Shown here piece by piece: positions 31,901 through 39,681 of a stretch of 39,681 nucleotides of DNA. This DNA is from Plakobranchus ocellatus (Eukaryota; Mollusca; Gastropoda; Plakobranchidae). The first letter of the stretch is position 1. Each line of letters begins with the position of its first letter. The stretch covers positions 930,526 to 970,206 of the forward strand of contig BLXT01002372.1 of assembly GCA_019648995.1 (NCBI GenBank). The letters run 5' to 3'. A program made the position numbers and the translations under genes. Under the pieces are notes generated by a model, which saw only the letters and a program-made list of their open reading frames with translations, was not told the DNA's origin and searched no databases.

Positions 31901-34900
31901 AAGATGAGATTGAAGGTGGCATTGATGATGATGCTGATGATGCAGATTTTGAAGTATCAAAAAAGAAAAAATCAACAAAATCTAAGAAAAAGTCTACGGC
32001 TAAAAAAAATTTAACAAAGGATGGTCATGAAATGATCAAAGGAAGTGCCGTAGAGCCAGCTCCTGAAGAGCCGTAAGCATTGTTCAAAACTTCTTTTTTT
32101 TTTTTTTGGTAAATTGTTCTCCCCATGCTTAGCTATTTTTGACAGGCCCCAATTGTTAAGCATTATACAAAAAGTAAAAAGAAGATTTCAAAATCAGTTT
32201 AAAGTACTTTTGTTGATTTTTTTTCTGCTGCTCTCACATTTACAAGGACTCCTTTGATTTGTTGATTTGTTGCTATTTTATCCCTGCTATCTTAGAGAAG
32301 AAAAAAAAAACTTACAGGTTTCAATTTTGATCAAATTACAGAAAAGTTAGGTCCTCTTCTTGACTTTGGGTCCTAAATCCAGATTCAAAGTATTACACAA
32401 TATGACTTGTGTTACCACAAAGTGATTCGGCGAAAAGAACTTTGTAAAATCCTAGCTTAAATAATCCTTTGAGCACCAGAGTAGTCAAAGTGAAAGCAAA
32501 GGTCCCATAGATCTCTGTTTTAAAGGCTTCTGCTGTAATAACTTATTGTCACTGCTTCTAAAATGCCGTGTAGAGTACGGATATGAGCGCCCAAAATTGC
32601 TGAAGCTATTTTTTTCAAGTTTGAATGTGCATTTTTCAGATTTTCTTGTTAATTTTTTGGGGGGGGGGGTCAAAGGCAGTAGCACTTTAGAGTGCTATTC
32701 ACTTGTTGTCTTTAGGCTTTTTTTCTGAATCGATTAAATTAAATATATATCTTTACAATGTGAAAGTCTTACTCAACTTGCTTTTTTTTTTTTTTTTTTT
32801 TTTGCCGCTGTTTATTTTCAGACAATATATAGAAAATGTACTCAAAGCCAAAAGCAAGAGACAGTATTACAAAGGGAGCAGGAAAAAATCACGATCTCGG
32901 AGCAAGAGTGCTGATAAAAGTAAAAGTCAGGTAGCTGCGTCACAGGAAGTCTCTGCTACAGATGCTGATCAAAGGTTTGTAATAAAGTAAGATAAAAAAA
33001 TGTTAGTGTTTCTATTTTATTAATATTTTAAATCTAAAATTTTTGCTTTACAAAGTGCAGAAAAAAATGAAAACGAAATCCTCTAAAAGCTGTCTTCTTG
33101 TACATTAAAGCTATTAGTCCAAGAGTTGTGAATTTCCTAAAATTCCATTTGTACAAAATGATCTTTTTGAATTTTTAAAATTGTTCAGTAGATGAAATTT
33201 GCCAGAAACAAAAATATATAAGGGGCAACGATGTGAAAAGTGAGCTTTGAATAGTTTGTAGTAATTCTTAAAGCTTTTTTGCGATGGTATAATTAAATCA
33301 CTAAAAGATTTTATTGTTGCCTTCAAGGTTTGTTGATTAGGGTCTATCAAAAGTGAATCATATTATGCCAAGTGTATTGACAAAGATTCAGGCAATCAAG
33401 AGCGTGTGTATTAGATTTTAATGCTACCACGGCCCTAAAAATGTGAGATCACCTTATAGTAGACCTATGTAAAATCTAACAATAAATTGGGCTAAAATTT
33501 CCAGTAATAAGGCTGCTTTTCAAATATTGACATTTAATTAAATGTATCATAATCTTTTGTCTTAAATCTTAGAACAAGCATTTTTTTCAGACCACTTATA
33601 CACATTTTGCATTTTTGCATACAAAGAAATTCTTTTTTATGGGGGGGGGGGGGCAAATTGTGACCAATGGATTAAGTTTTATCATTATCTGTTCCCAGCA
33701 CCATGGATCAACCAAAGAAACGAGGACGCCCACAAAAGAAGAAAGAAGTTGAGAATGTTACTCCCACCCGCAGATCTCGACGAAGAGGAGGCAATGAGAG
33801 CGAAGAAGAAGAAGCTACGCCAGTGATATTTGATTCCAAAGTTTCCAAGACAGAGTTGAAAAGGCTAGCCATTGACGGGTTCCACAACCAGCTGAACTCT
33901 GTCCGTAGCAGTCGAAACACAAGCAGAGAGAGTAGTGTAACAAGTGATGCAGTCAAAGCTGAAGTTACAGCTCAGCAATCAAGTTTTTTGCTATCTGCAG
34001 AGTCGGCGAGTTCTGAAGGTGGGCAGAGAGATGTGTTGCAGCCGACAATTCATGCAAAACCTTCTGTAGGAACAAAAATAATCTCTTCTAGTCACTCTCA
34101 TGGGAAAACTATTCAGGCTGCAGTCTCCAAACTAGCATCAAACACTTTCCAGGAAATTGACCAGGGTGCTGATGGATCAGCTGAACAAACTGGCATTAAG
34201 CCAACAAGGGATACGCTCAATAGTTCCTCCTGCTCAGAGGTGTCTGTGAGTCAGGGCAAGAAAGGCAGCTCAAGGAGAAAATCTGTCCCTCAAAGGAGGC
34301 AGAATAAGGATTTGGTGCACAATTCTGAAGAAAATTTGGAGGCAAACACTATGATTGTAGAAAGTACGAGCAAAGTTGAAGCAAGTGTTGCTGACAAGGC
34401 AAATGAAGTAGTGAATTCAGAAGAAATAGGTATTACACAGGCTGAAGAAAAGCTTGAAACTGACAATGAAGCCACTGGCACGAGAGATGAGGCAAAAAAT
34501 GAATCAGCTGCATGTGAAAATGAGTTAATTAGAGATGATTCACAAAAAGTTGCAGATGGTACAAAAACCGACTGCAAGAAGATAAGTTTAAATGATAGTG
34601 AGAGTTTTGACCAAACTATTCAAACCAGCGATGAAACTTTTGACAGTGTGGTTAAGGAAATAGAAAGAGAAGAAAAACTTGATGAATCAGAGAAAAGTGT
34701 GGATGGTAGCCCAAGAATTAATGCGGGGATAATTGATAAAGATGATGAGAGTGAGGAAGAGGAAGGGGAACAAGAAATCATAGATCTAGAAGATGTGGAT
34801 ATAAGAAGTGAAGATGTAGTATGTGATGAAAAGATTATCAGTGAAACAAATTTGGATGCAGGAGAGTGGAGAGTGCCACCTGAGCTGATGGACATTGTTA

Positions 34901-37900
34901 AGGCTACTGAGAATACAAACAGCAATGTTCACTTAAGTGAGGAAAGTAAGAATAGTACTCTTGATAACATCAATAAGCACAGCCCAAGCAAAGCACTTCT
35001 TACAGATGAAGAGACCAATGAGAAAAAAGTTGCAGCAAAAGAGGCACATGGGTGTCGGTCGTCAGCTCCACAGACAAATTTTTCAGAGAACGGTGGAAAT
35101 CAAGATAATTGGCAGAAAAACTTAAAGGAAGGAATGAATGATATGCCAGTCCCCCTTAAAGATATACCATCTCTACCTGCAGAGCCTCAAGAGCATAGTG
35201 ACTCATCTCCTGAGTTAGAAAATGAATCTGTTCATACACTACCAGATCAAGTCAAAGACGAAAGCAGAATTGAAGGAGAAACAACTCCAAATTTCGAGTC
35301 AAATACACATGGGCAGTGTGCAGTATCAGTATCAGGAAAGACTGATTCTTTAGCTGAAGATAACATGAGTAGCCGTAAATCAATAAGAGATGAGCCTCAG
35401 AAAACTGCCTCTTTATTGCAGTCTGAAAATGAAAATTCAGGACATATCCAGGTTTCTGAGGGCACATGTGAAACAGATCAGTTGCAGTTAAAAAACAATG
35501 AAGATGGACAGAACAATGAAAAACCCAAAGTTTGTGATGAAGGTCCAGAACTTGCAAATGCTGTACATATGGCTACTGATATACACATGGCAGATAACGA
35601 GACCTTGAATACTTCGAAAGATATGTCTTCATATCAAAATGAGACTTCAGAGGGAATAAAAGCTCCTACAATTAAGCACAATGAATTAAACAGTGAATCT
35701 TTACAAAATCAGATGGAAATTTCACAGCTAGATGAAAATGAGCAAGAAAAGGAAATGGAAACTCAAGATGAAAATGAGGTGCTAATGGACATTGATGTTT
35801 CTACTAAAGATGATAGACCACTTTCTGAAAGAGAAGAAAATATTTATTCTGTAAGTAAAGAATCCGTGAAGGGAGATAAATCAGCAGATACACATGAGAA
35901 TGCAGATTTTTCCAAGACAGGCCTAGACAATGCAACTGGGCCCCCCGAGATTGTAAAAACTTCCAAATCAGAATCCAATACTACAATAGCTGATGGCAGT
36001 TCTAAATTACAACAAACATTTAATGTAGCAATAAAGCCTGACCAATCCAGAGTCCTTGAAAAAGAAGCAGAATCTGCTGCACATAAAATGCCTTCCATTG
36101 GACCTCCTTCACAAGAGTGTGTATCTGCTATGGATTTAAATCAAAAACCTTTCAAACAGAAGAGACCCTCCAGATGGGACATGACGCCTGAGAAGCGCAA
36201 ACTGTTTCAGACATCATCGCAAAATAGTAACACTAAAGAAGTGAAAAGCCATAGCACATTGAATAGCTCTCGTAAAGACCTTCCCACTATTGTGTATATC
36301 TCCTCTGGCCCAGGACATCCAGGTCTAAACAAAGGTGAAGGTGAGCATGACAGGCATGATTCAACCAAAAGAGAGTCTAATAAGTCTGCTGCACCAGGTC
36401 AGTCATGTGCGACAGGTTCATCTGCCAGCTCAAGTTCTTGTCTAAATCAAGAAAACACTTACCCTCAACCAGAGATGTTTGAACCAGATAAGCCAGTTGA
36501 CCTGTCATTACATTCCTCTCTTAAGAGTGCTGAATCTGTAGAAGCTGAGCATCCAATAACCAGTGATTCTGAATCATTAATCCAAGGAGATATTGTTTTG
36601 ACTAAAGATGGCTCCCAAGATTCCAGAGTAGGTAGATCTAAGGCAGAAATGGAGGCCACGGATTCTAATGCCCAAGTCACTGCTGATTTCAATGATTCAT
36701 ATAAGGTGGTTTCTTATGATGAGGTGGATGGGGTCATCAGAGACCAGGATGACAAAGAGGTTGAAAAAACAAAGGGTGAAATTATCCATTGCTGTGTGGA
36801 AAAGTCTGATCTAGCTGCACCATCATCGCTTAGGCAAGCTTCTGAAGGAAATTCTTCCAGGTCCAACGATATTACAAATGTCTCTAAATTGGGCAGCCTA
36901 GAAGCTATGGAGGAAACAAGGGCTAATGAAACTGTGAAGCAAAGTACAGAGAATCAAAATGAAAACCAAGAACAAAGAGATAATATTGCCCGTGGACAAT
37001 TGCAGAAAAATGATAAAGAGCATGAAGAAAATGTTTCTGATGTGCAATTTCACGTTAAGAATAAAGATCTAGGAGGTGTCAATAGTGAATTTGCACAGGA
37101 TAATGAGAGAGAAGAAGAAGATAAGGTCTCAGGTGAAAAAGGGAAAAAAGAAAACGTTTCCAGTGAGCTAGCTCTGGAAAGTGAAAGAGCGTTAGAAGTC
37201 AATATCTCCAGAGAGCAAGTACAGGATAGCAAGAAAGAGATGGAAGATAATGCCTGTAGTGAGCAAGAACAGGACAACAAGAAAGAGATAGAAGACAATG
37301 TCTCTAGTAAGCAAGTACAGGATATCAAGAAAGAGATTGGAGATAATGTTTCCAGTGAGCAAGTAGAGCAAGTACAGAACAGCGAGAAAGAGATCGGAGA
37401 CAATTTTTACAGTGTGCAAGTACAGAATAGCAAGAAAGCGATGGAAGGCAATGTCCCCAGTGAGCAAATACAGGACAATGAGAAAGAGATAGAAAACAAT
37501 GTCCCCAGTGGGCAAGTACAGGATAGCAAGAAAGAGATGGATGACTTCTCCAGTGACCAAGTACAGGACAGCGAGAAAGAGATTGGAAACAATGACGCCA
37601 GTGAGCAAGTACAGGATGGCAAGAAAGAAATGGAAGACAATGTCTCCAGTGAGCAAGTACAGGACAGCGAGAAAGAGATGGAAGACAATGTTTCCTGTGA
37701 GCAAGTACAAGACAGCGAAAAAGAGATAGAAGACAATGTTTCCAGTGACCAAGAACAGGATAGCAAGAAAGAGATTGGAAACAATGTCGCCAGTGAGCAA
37801 GTACAGGATGGTAAGAAAGAAATGGAAGACAATGTCTCCAGTGAGCAAGTACAGGACAGCAAGAAAGAGATGGAAGACAATGTCTCCCATGGGCAAGTAC

Positions 37901-39627
37901 AAGACAGCGAAAAAGAGATGGAAGATAATGTCTCCAGTGAGCAAGTACAGGACAGCGAGAGGGATTTAGAAGATAATGTCTCCAGTGAACAAGTTCAAGA
38001 CAGTGAGAAGGATATGGAAGACCATGCCTGCAGTGAGCAAGGACAAAACAGCGAGAAGGATATAGAAGAGAATGTCTCCAATGAGCAAGTACAAGACAGT
38101 GCAAAGGATATGGATGACAATGTCTCTAGTGAACAAGTTCAAGACAGCGAGGAAAATATGGAAGACAGTGTCTCCAGTGAACAAGTTCAGGACAGCGAGA
38201 AAGATACGGGAACCAATGTCTCCATTGAACAAGTTCAAGGCAGCGAGAAGGATAAGGAAGACAATGTCTCCTGTGAACAAGTTCAGGACAGCGAGAAGGA
38301 TATAGAAGAGAATGTTTTCAGTAAGCAAGTACAGGACAGCACAAAGGATATGGAAGACAATGTCTCTAGTGGACAAACTCAGGACAGCGAGAAGGATATG
38401 GAAGACAATGTCTCCAGTGAACAAGTTCAGGACAGCGAGAAGAATACGGGAACCAATGTCTCCATTGAACAAGTTCAAGACAGTGAGAAGGATAAGGAAG
38501 ACAATGTCTCCAGTGAACAAGTTCAGGACAGCGAGAAGGATAGAGATGACAATATCTCCACAGATGAAAAGAGAGAAGGAAATATCTCTGGTCAGCAGGA
38601 AGAGGATCATGATAAAGTGCCAGCAGAAAAACTCACCTATGAGCAAATACAGGATGGTAATGTACAAAAAGAAGAAAATGAGCATGATGAGCTGAGTAAG
38701 AGTAAAGGAAAGGAAGATTGTTCCATCCATGATGACGAAGTACAGAACATTGAAAAAGAACAAGTGTCATTTGGAAACCGTAAGGAGGACAAAAATGAGG
38801 GGCTTCCAGAAGAAAGTGACGATTTTGTAGCGGTTGGTAGTATTATCAAACACTGTGACCCTCCCAGGGCTGTAAGTGAGGTTTCTAAAGGGGTACTTTC
38901 ACACAGTGGGGTCATGGCTGATCACTTGCAGGAGACTTCCATACCTATGGAATGTGATCCTACAGTAGATGTTAAAGTGGATGAAGGACAGAATGCAATA
39001 GGCAAAAATGTGGAAAGTGAGCTTCAGAGTGCTTGTTCAGATGACCCACAGAGAGAAGATCATGACTTGAAGATCACAGGTCATGTTGGAGATTTGCCAG
39101 TGGAGATTAAGCTTGAGCAGCAGTCTGCTTCTCATGATGTTGAAAGAACTACAGCAACCACAGAAACTGATGACTTGAGAATAACCTCTGTGGCTGAGAT
39201 TGGAACAGATACAAGAGATGTCTTTCAAATCAATGACCCAGAGAAAATGAGTGAAAGAGAAGAGGAGTGTAAAATTGTGAAAGACGAGGAGGAGGCAGGG
39301 GTCAAGGAGGAAACAGAAAAAGAAGAAGATGCTCTGGCAAGCAGTGCAGGAAGCAGCAGTTTAGGGGATCTCTCAGTCAAGCAAGAGACAAAGAGTCCAA
39401 TAAAAGAAGTCTCTTTATATGAGGAGGGTGACCAGAAGTGGAGAGGAGGCTTGAGTCGCTGGCAGTTAGTATGCGATACACTGGAGGATTGGACCAGCTT
39501 AGCTATGCAGTTGGAGGTAGACAGTCTCTCTGCACCAATGGGAGGAAGGGGAAACAGAGGGAAAGCACTTTGCCGCATTATTAAGAATGACTTCCTGCCA
39601 GAAATGCCGATGATTATGGCAGATAAG
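19827..39627 (+). CDS. CECR2: CECR2, chromatin remodelling subunit (3' partial; nine coding exons in the window)
   Basis: CECR2 is the bromodomain-bearing regulatory partner of ISWI-type ATPases in the CERF remodeller, acting in the nucleus. Exons 19827-19911, 20589-20677, 25799-25905, 27681-27864, 29127-29251, 31066-31356, 31887-32072, 32822-32974 and 33699-39627 join in frame for 2,383 residues. Residues about 30-190 match the vertebrate N-terminal DDT-like module motif by motif: [44 protein letters not shown] and [14 protein letters not shown]-hooks follow, then a very large acidic insertion, then the [12 protein letters not shown]...NDFLPEM block that in vertebrates precedes the coiled coil and bromodomain, which lie beyond the window. 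Human CECR2 totals about 1,480 residues, so this orthologue is far longer. The identity rests on strong motif recall. Confidence 0.92.
19912..20588 (+). other. CECR2 intron 1
   Basis: AT-rich, T-runs; no feature recognised. Confidence 0.75.
20589..20677 (+). CDS. CECR2: CECR2 coding exon 2 (start of the DDT-like module)
   Basis: 89 bases between TTCTTTACAG| and ATAGAG|GTAACT. It encodes [20 protein letters not shown] followed by [10 protein letters not shown], a near-verbatim match to the vertebrate CECR2 N-terminal helix segment. Ends in phase 0. Confidence 0.93.
20819..20834 (+). repeat. Left terminal inverted repeat
   Basis: GGCGGGTTTCACAAAA, exact inverse of the right copy. Past 20834 the two ends diverge. 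Confidence 0.7.
21295..21486 (-). CDS. Unrecognised open frame within the 2.1-kb element
   Basis: A 63-codon frame beginning [20 protein letters not shown], with [20 protein letters not shown] further on and ending KGTYTFV at a stop. An AATAAA lies on the same strand about 65 bases beyond (around 21227). A TAA sits in frame just upstream (near 21502), so if it is a terminal exon its acceptor must be one of two poor AG sites in about 15 bases. The opposite strand is also open. No family recognised; could be chance or a captured exon fragment. Confidence 0.2.
   Translation of the reverse strand: MIDDGRQLFISCLRPKASSSKQAGEVWVFPNTPDESLVTPGTDTITRLSDPIVDPIKGTYTFV
21830..21990. promoter_or_regulatory. 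CpG-containing promoter-like patch with YY1-type motifs
   Basis: On the minus strand an AACAAAATGGCGGCGCCC word matches the classic YY1 site closely, and a second ATTATGGCGGAGAACG lies just upstream. Many CpG dinucleotides occur here, in contrast to the flanking intron. Could be a promoter of a nested transcript or one carried by the transposable element. Function inferred. Confidence 0.35.
22222..22465 (-). other. Possible first exon inside the 2.1-kb element (minus strand)
   Basis: A minus-strand open stretch, starting [20 protein letters not shown] and ending NWNSPLAK, stops exactly at a strong donor, GCCAAG|GTAAGTAG. It contains a CATGGCGAC word resembling YY1 motifs, so it could equally be an untranslated first exon. 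No family recognised. Confidence 0.25.
22928..22943 (-). repeat. Right terminal inverted repeat
   Basis: TTTTGTGAAACCCGCC, exact inverse of the left copy, followed by ATAT. Confidence 0.7.
23241..23880 (+). mobile_element. Second decayed LINE fragment (CR1/L2/jockey-like RT C-terminus)
   Basis: Recognisable pieces are NDLPDKI, a degenerate FADD box (FAGDK), and then a longer stretch [20 protein letters not shown] followed by [20 protein letters not shown] and [15 protein letters not shown], with at least one internal stop (after ENV). This order is typical of the RT thumb and C-terminus of CR1/L2/jockey-like elements. It is 5' truncated and much older-looking than the LINE at 10325. Lies in CECR2 intron 2, sense orientation. 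Confidence 0.72.
23881..25798 (+). other. 3' part of CECR2 intron 2
   Basis: Nothing coding is seen. The stretch to about 24060, ending in AAGTAAGTAAGT, may be the 3' tail of the LINE fragment before it. A doubled AAGTTTGCAAG lies near 25270. Confidence 0.6.
25799..25905 (+). CDS. CECR2: CECR2 coding exon 3
   Basis: 107 bases between TTGTTACAG| and ATAAA|GTAAGA. It encodes [20 protein letters not shown] and then [15 protein letters not shown], with two bases of Lys94. It aligns with the vertebrate segment having a conserved LL-GCY-R-DI pattern. The preceding intron is 5.1 kb and holds two mobile elements. Confidence 0.92.
25906..27680 (+). other. CECR2 intron 3
   Basis: 1.8 kb, AT-rich, with a purine-rich part at 26280-26480. 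No exon or element recognised. Confidence 0.7.
27681..27864 (+). CDS. CECR2: CECR2 coding exon 4
   Basis: 184 bases between TGTCTTCACAG| and CTTAAG|GTGAAT. It encodes [20 protein letters not shown], then [20 protein letters not shown] and [21 protein letters not shown]. It ends in phase 0. The frame stays open into both flanking introns by chance, but the conserved region stops exactly at the splice sites. Confidence 0.93.
27865..29126 (+). other. CECR2 intron 4
   Basis: 1.3 kb, AT-rich; no feature recognised. Confidence 0.7.
29127..29251 (+). CDS. CECR2: CECR2 coding exon 5
   Basis: 125 bases between GGTCTGCAG| and TCGAT|GTAAGG. It encodes [20 protein letters not shown] and then [21 protein letters not shown]. 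The YWYFYGTR(L/M)YKE motif is a hallmark of CECR2 and of related WHIM-type modules in ISWI partners. Confidence 0.93.
29252..31065 (+). other. CECR2 intron 5
   Basis: 1.8 kb; short AT-rich repeats such as AAATAAATAAATAAATA near 29525. Modest open frames at 30534-31024 on both strands have no recognisable domain. Confidence 0.65.
31066..31356 (+). CDS. CECR2: CECR2 coding exon 6 (AT-hook, acidic)
   Basis: 291 bases; opens with an AT-hook [10 protein letters not shown] (residues 198-207), which in this family binds the minor groove of AT-rich DNA, then turns strongly acidic (runs of Glu and Asp). The donor TTGGC|GTGAGT is good. The acceptor TGAATTGATCAG| has a poor polypyrimidine tract, so its use may depend on auxiliary factors. 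Both junctions keep the frame. Confidence 0.82.
31357..31886 (+). other. CECR2 intron 6
   Basis: 530 bases, AT-rich, T-runs; nothing else. Confidence 0.75.
31887..32072 (+). CDS. CECR2: CECR2 coding exon 7
   Basis: 186 bases between TGTCTGTACAG| and AGCC|GTAAGC. It encodes [20 protein letters not shown], then a Lys/Ser-rich basic stretch [17 protein letters not shown]. The acidic-then-basic switch suggests a nuclear, disordered linker. No domain is recognised. Confidence 0.78.
32073..32821 (+). other. CECR2 intron 7
   Basis: Ends in a long T-tract directly before the acceptor; includes a G-run near 32660. No element recognised. Confidence 0.75.
32822..32974 (+). CDS. CECR2: CECR2 coding exon 8 (RS-like)
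   Basis: 153 bases between a long T-tract acceptor ending ATTTTCAG| and CAAAG|GTTTGT. It encodes [20 protein letters not shown], then [16 protein letters not shown]. The RS/KS-dipeptide stretch (residues about 375-395) resembles a short RS domain. Phases match on both sides. Confidence 0.78.
32975..33698 (+). other. CECR2 intron 8
   Basis: AT-rich; a run of G near 33642-33653 precedes the giant exon. No element recognised. Confidence 0.75.
33699..39627 (+). CDS. CECR2: CECR2 coding exon 9, giant 5.9-kb acidic exon
   Basis: 5,929 bases with no stop, from TTCCCAG| to GATAAG|GTAATC, encoding residues 408-2383. In order: AT-hook KKRGRP (residues 413-418); long Glu/Asp/Ser/Asn/Lys-rich disorder; a SIM-like IIDL in acidic context (767-770); an SF3B1-like SRWDMTP motif (Trp at 1233); about 29 copies of a 16-residue repeat (37150-38560); a VKQETKSP motif (2300-2307); and finally the conserved [12 protein letters not shown]...NDFLPEM block, where homology to vertebrate CECR2 returns. 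The final Lys codon falls at the same place as in the vertebrate protein. Vertebrates have only a few dozen residues between the AT-hook and this block. Confidence 0.88.
37150..38560 (+). repeat. 48-bp (16-residue) coding tandem repeat inside CECR2, about 29 units
   Basis: The unit reads approximately [16 protein letters not shown] and is kept in frame throughout. Two higher-order periods are visible: a four-unit block (192 bp; for example GATTGGAAAC at 37581 and its near copy at 37773) in the first half, and a five-unit block (240 bp; ATACGGGAACC at 38204 and 38444) in the second half. One unit has a 9-base insertion near 37360 and one lacks a codon near 37545. All indels are multiples of three. 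Each unit has Ser residues with acidic residues at +3, the CK2 pattern. Confidence 0.95.
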
Positions 39628-39681
39628 GTAATCTCGGGTATAAATCCTTTCCAAATCATATTTTTTTTTTTTGGGGGGGGG
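39628..39681 (+). other. Start of the next CECR2 intron, cut by the window end
   Basis: The intron begins GTAATC and runs into T and G homopolymers at the window edge. The coiled coil and bromodomain exons expected for CECR2 should lie beyond it. Confidence 0.75.

Noticed and set aside
37050-38763. Long open frames on the minus strand and in a second plus frame across the repeat array, with periodic Leu/Cys-rich peptides
   Set aside because: They are shadows: a 48-bp repeat keeps all frames open once one unit lacks stops. The true frame is the one continuous with CECR2 on both sides.

Overview
This is an AT-rich animal genomic window with long introns, GT-AG splicing and scattered decayed transposons. 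The abundance of AGATCT/TCTAGA-type words and the type of transposons suggest a mollusc, probably a gastropod. That placement is an inference; only a database search could name the species.

The window holds two host genes arranged head to head around a divergent promoter near 18.9-19.1 kb. To the left, on the minus strand, lies a gene of the QSER1/PRR12 family (nuclear, Gln/Ser-rich, with the C-terminal DUF4211-type region). It has a start codon at 16991, a 3.3-kb disordered exon (12057-15401) and five further coding exons down to 4139, plus a candidate last exon ending at 3859. To the right, on the plus strand, lies CECR2, the non-catalytic subunit of the ISWI/SNF2L-type remodeller CERF. It has nine coding exons, from the start codon at 19827 to a 5.9-kb exon (33699-39627). 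The window ends before its bromodomain. Exon borders of both genes were set by matching splice phases: every junction between named coding exons is in frame.

The introns carry the mobile DNA. There is a palindromic mariner made of two facing 3' halves (8101-9124), two dead non-LTR (LINE) fragments (about 10325-11648 and 23241-23880), and a 2.1-kb element with inverted ends (20819-22943) that holds a CpG-containing, YY1-motif-bearing core. There is also a 23-bp perfect foldback (17961-18155), a 101-bp tandem duplication (16043-16230) and GA microsatellites (1270-1782). No rRNA, tRNA or CRISPR was recognised.

The most unusual points are as follows. CECR2 carries an acidic insertion of about 1,900 residues, with a 16-residue tandem repeat in higher-order blocks and short motifs of the UHM-ligand, SUMO-interacting and phospho-dependent SUMOylation types. 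A 26-bp duplication in the QSER1-like gene copies the first coding splice donor, so that use of the distal copy gives a premature stop. The mariner palindrome has a TA at both ends, as if it had moved as a unit. Both host genes act in chromatin regulation: CECR2 in nucleosome remodelling, and QSER1 (known in mammals) in keeping regulatory DNA unmethylated together with TET1.
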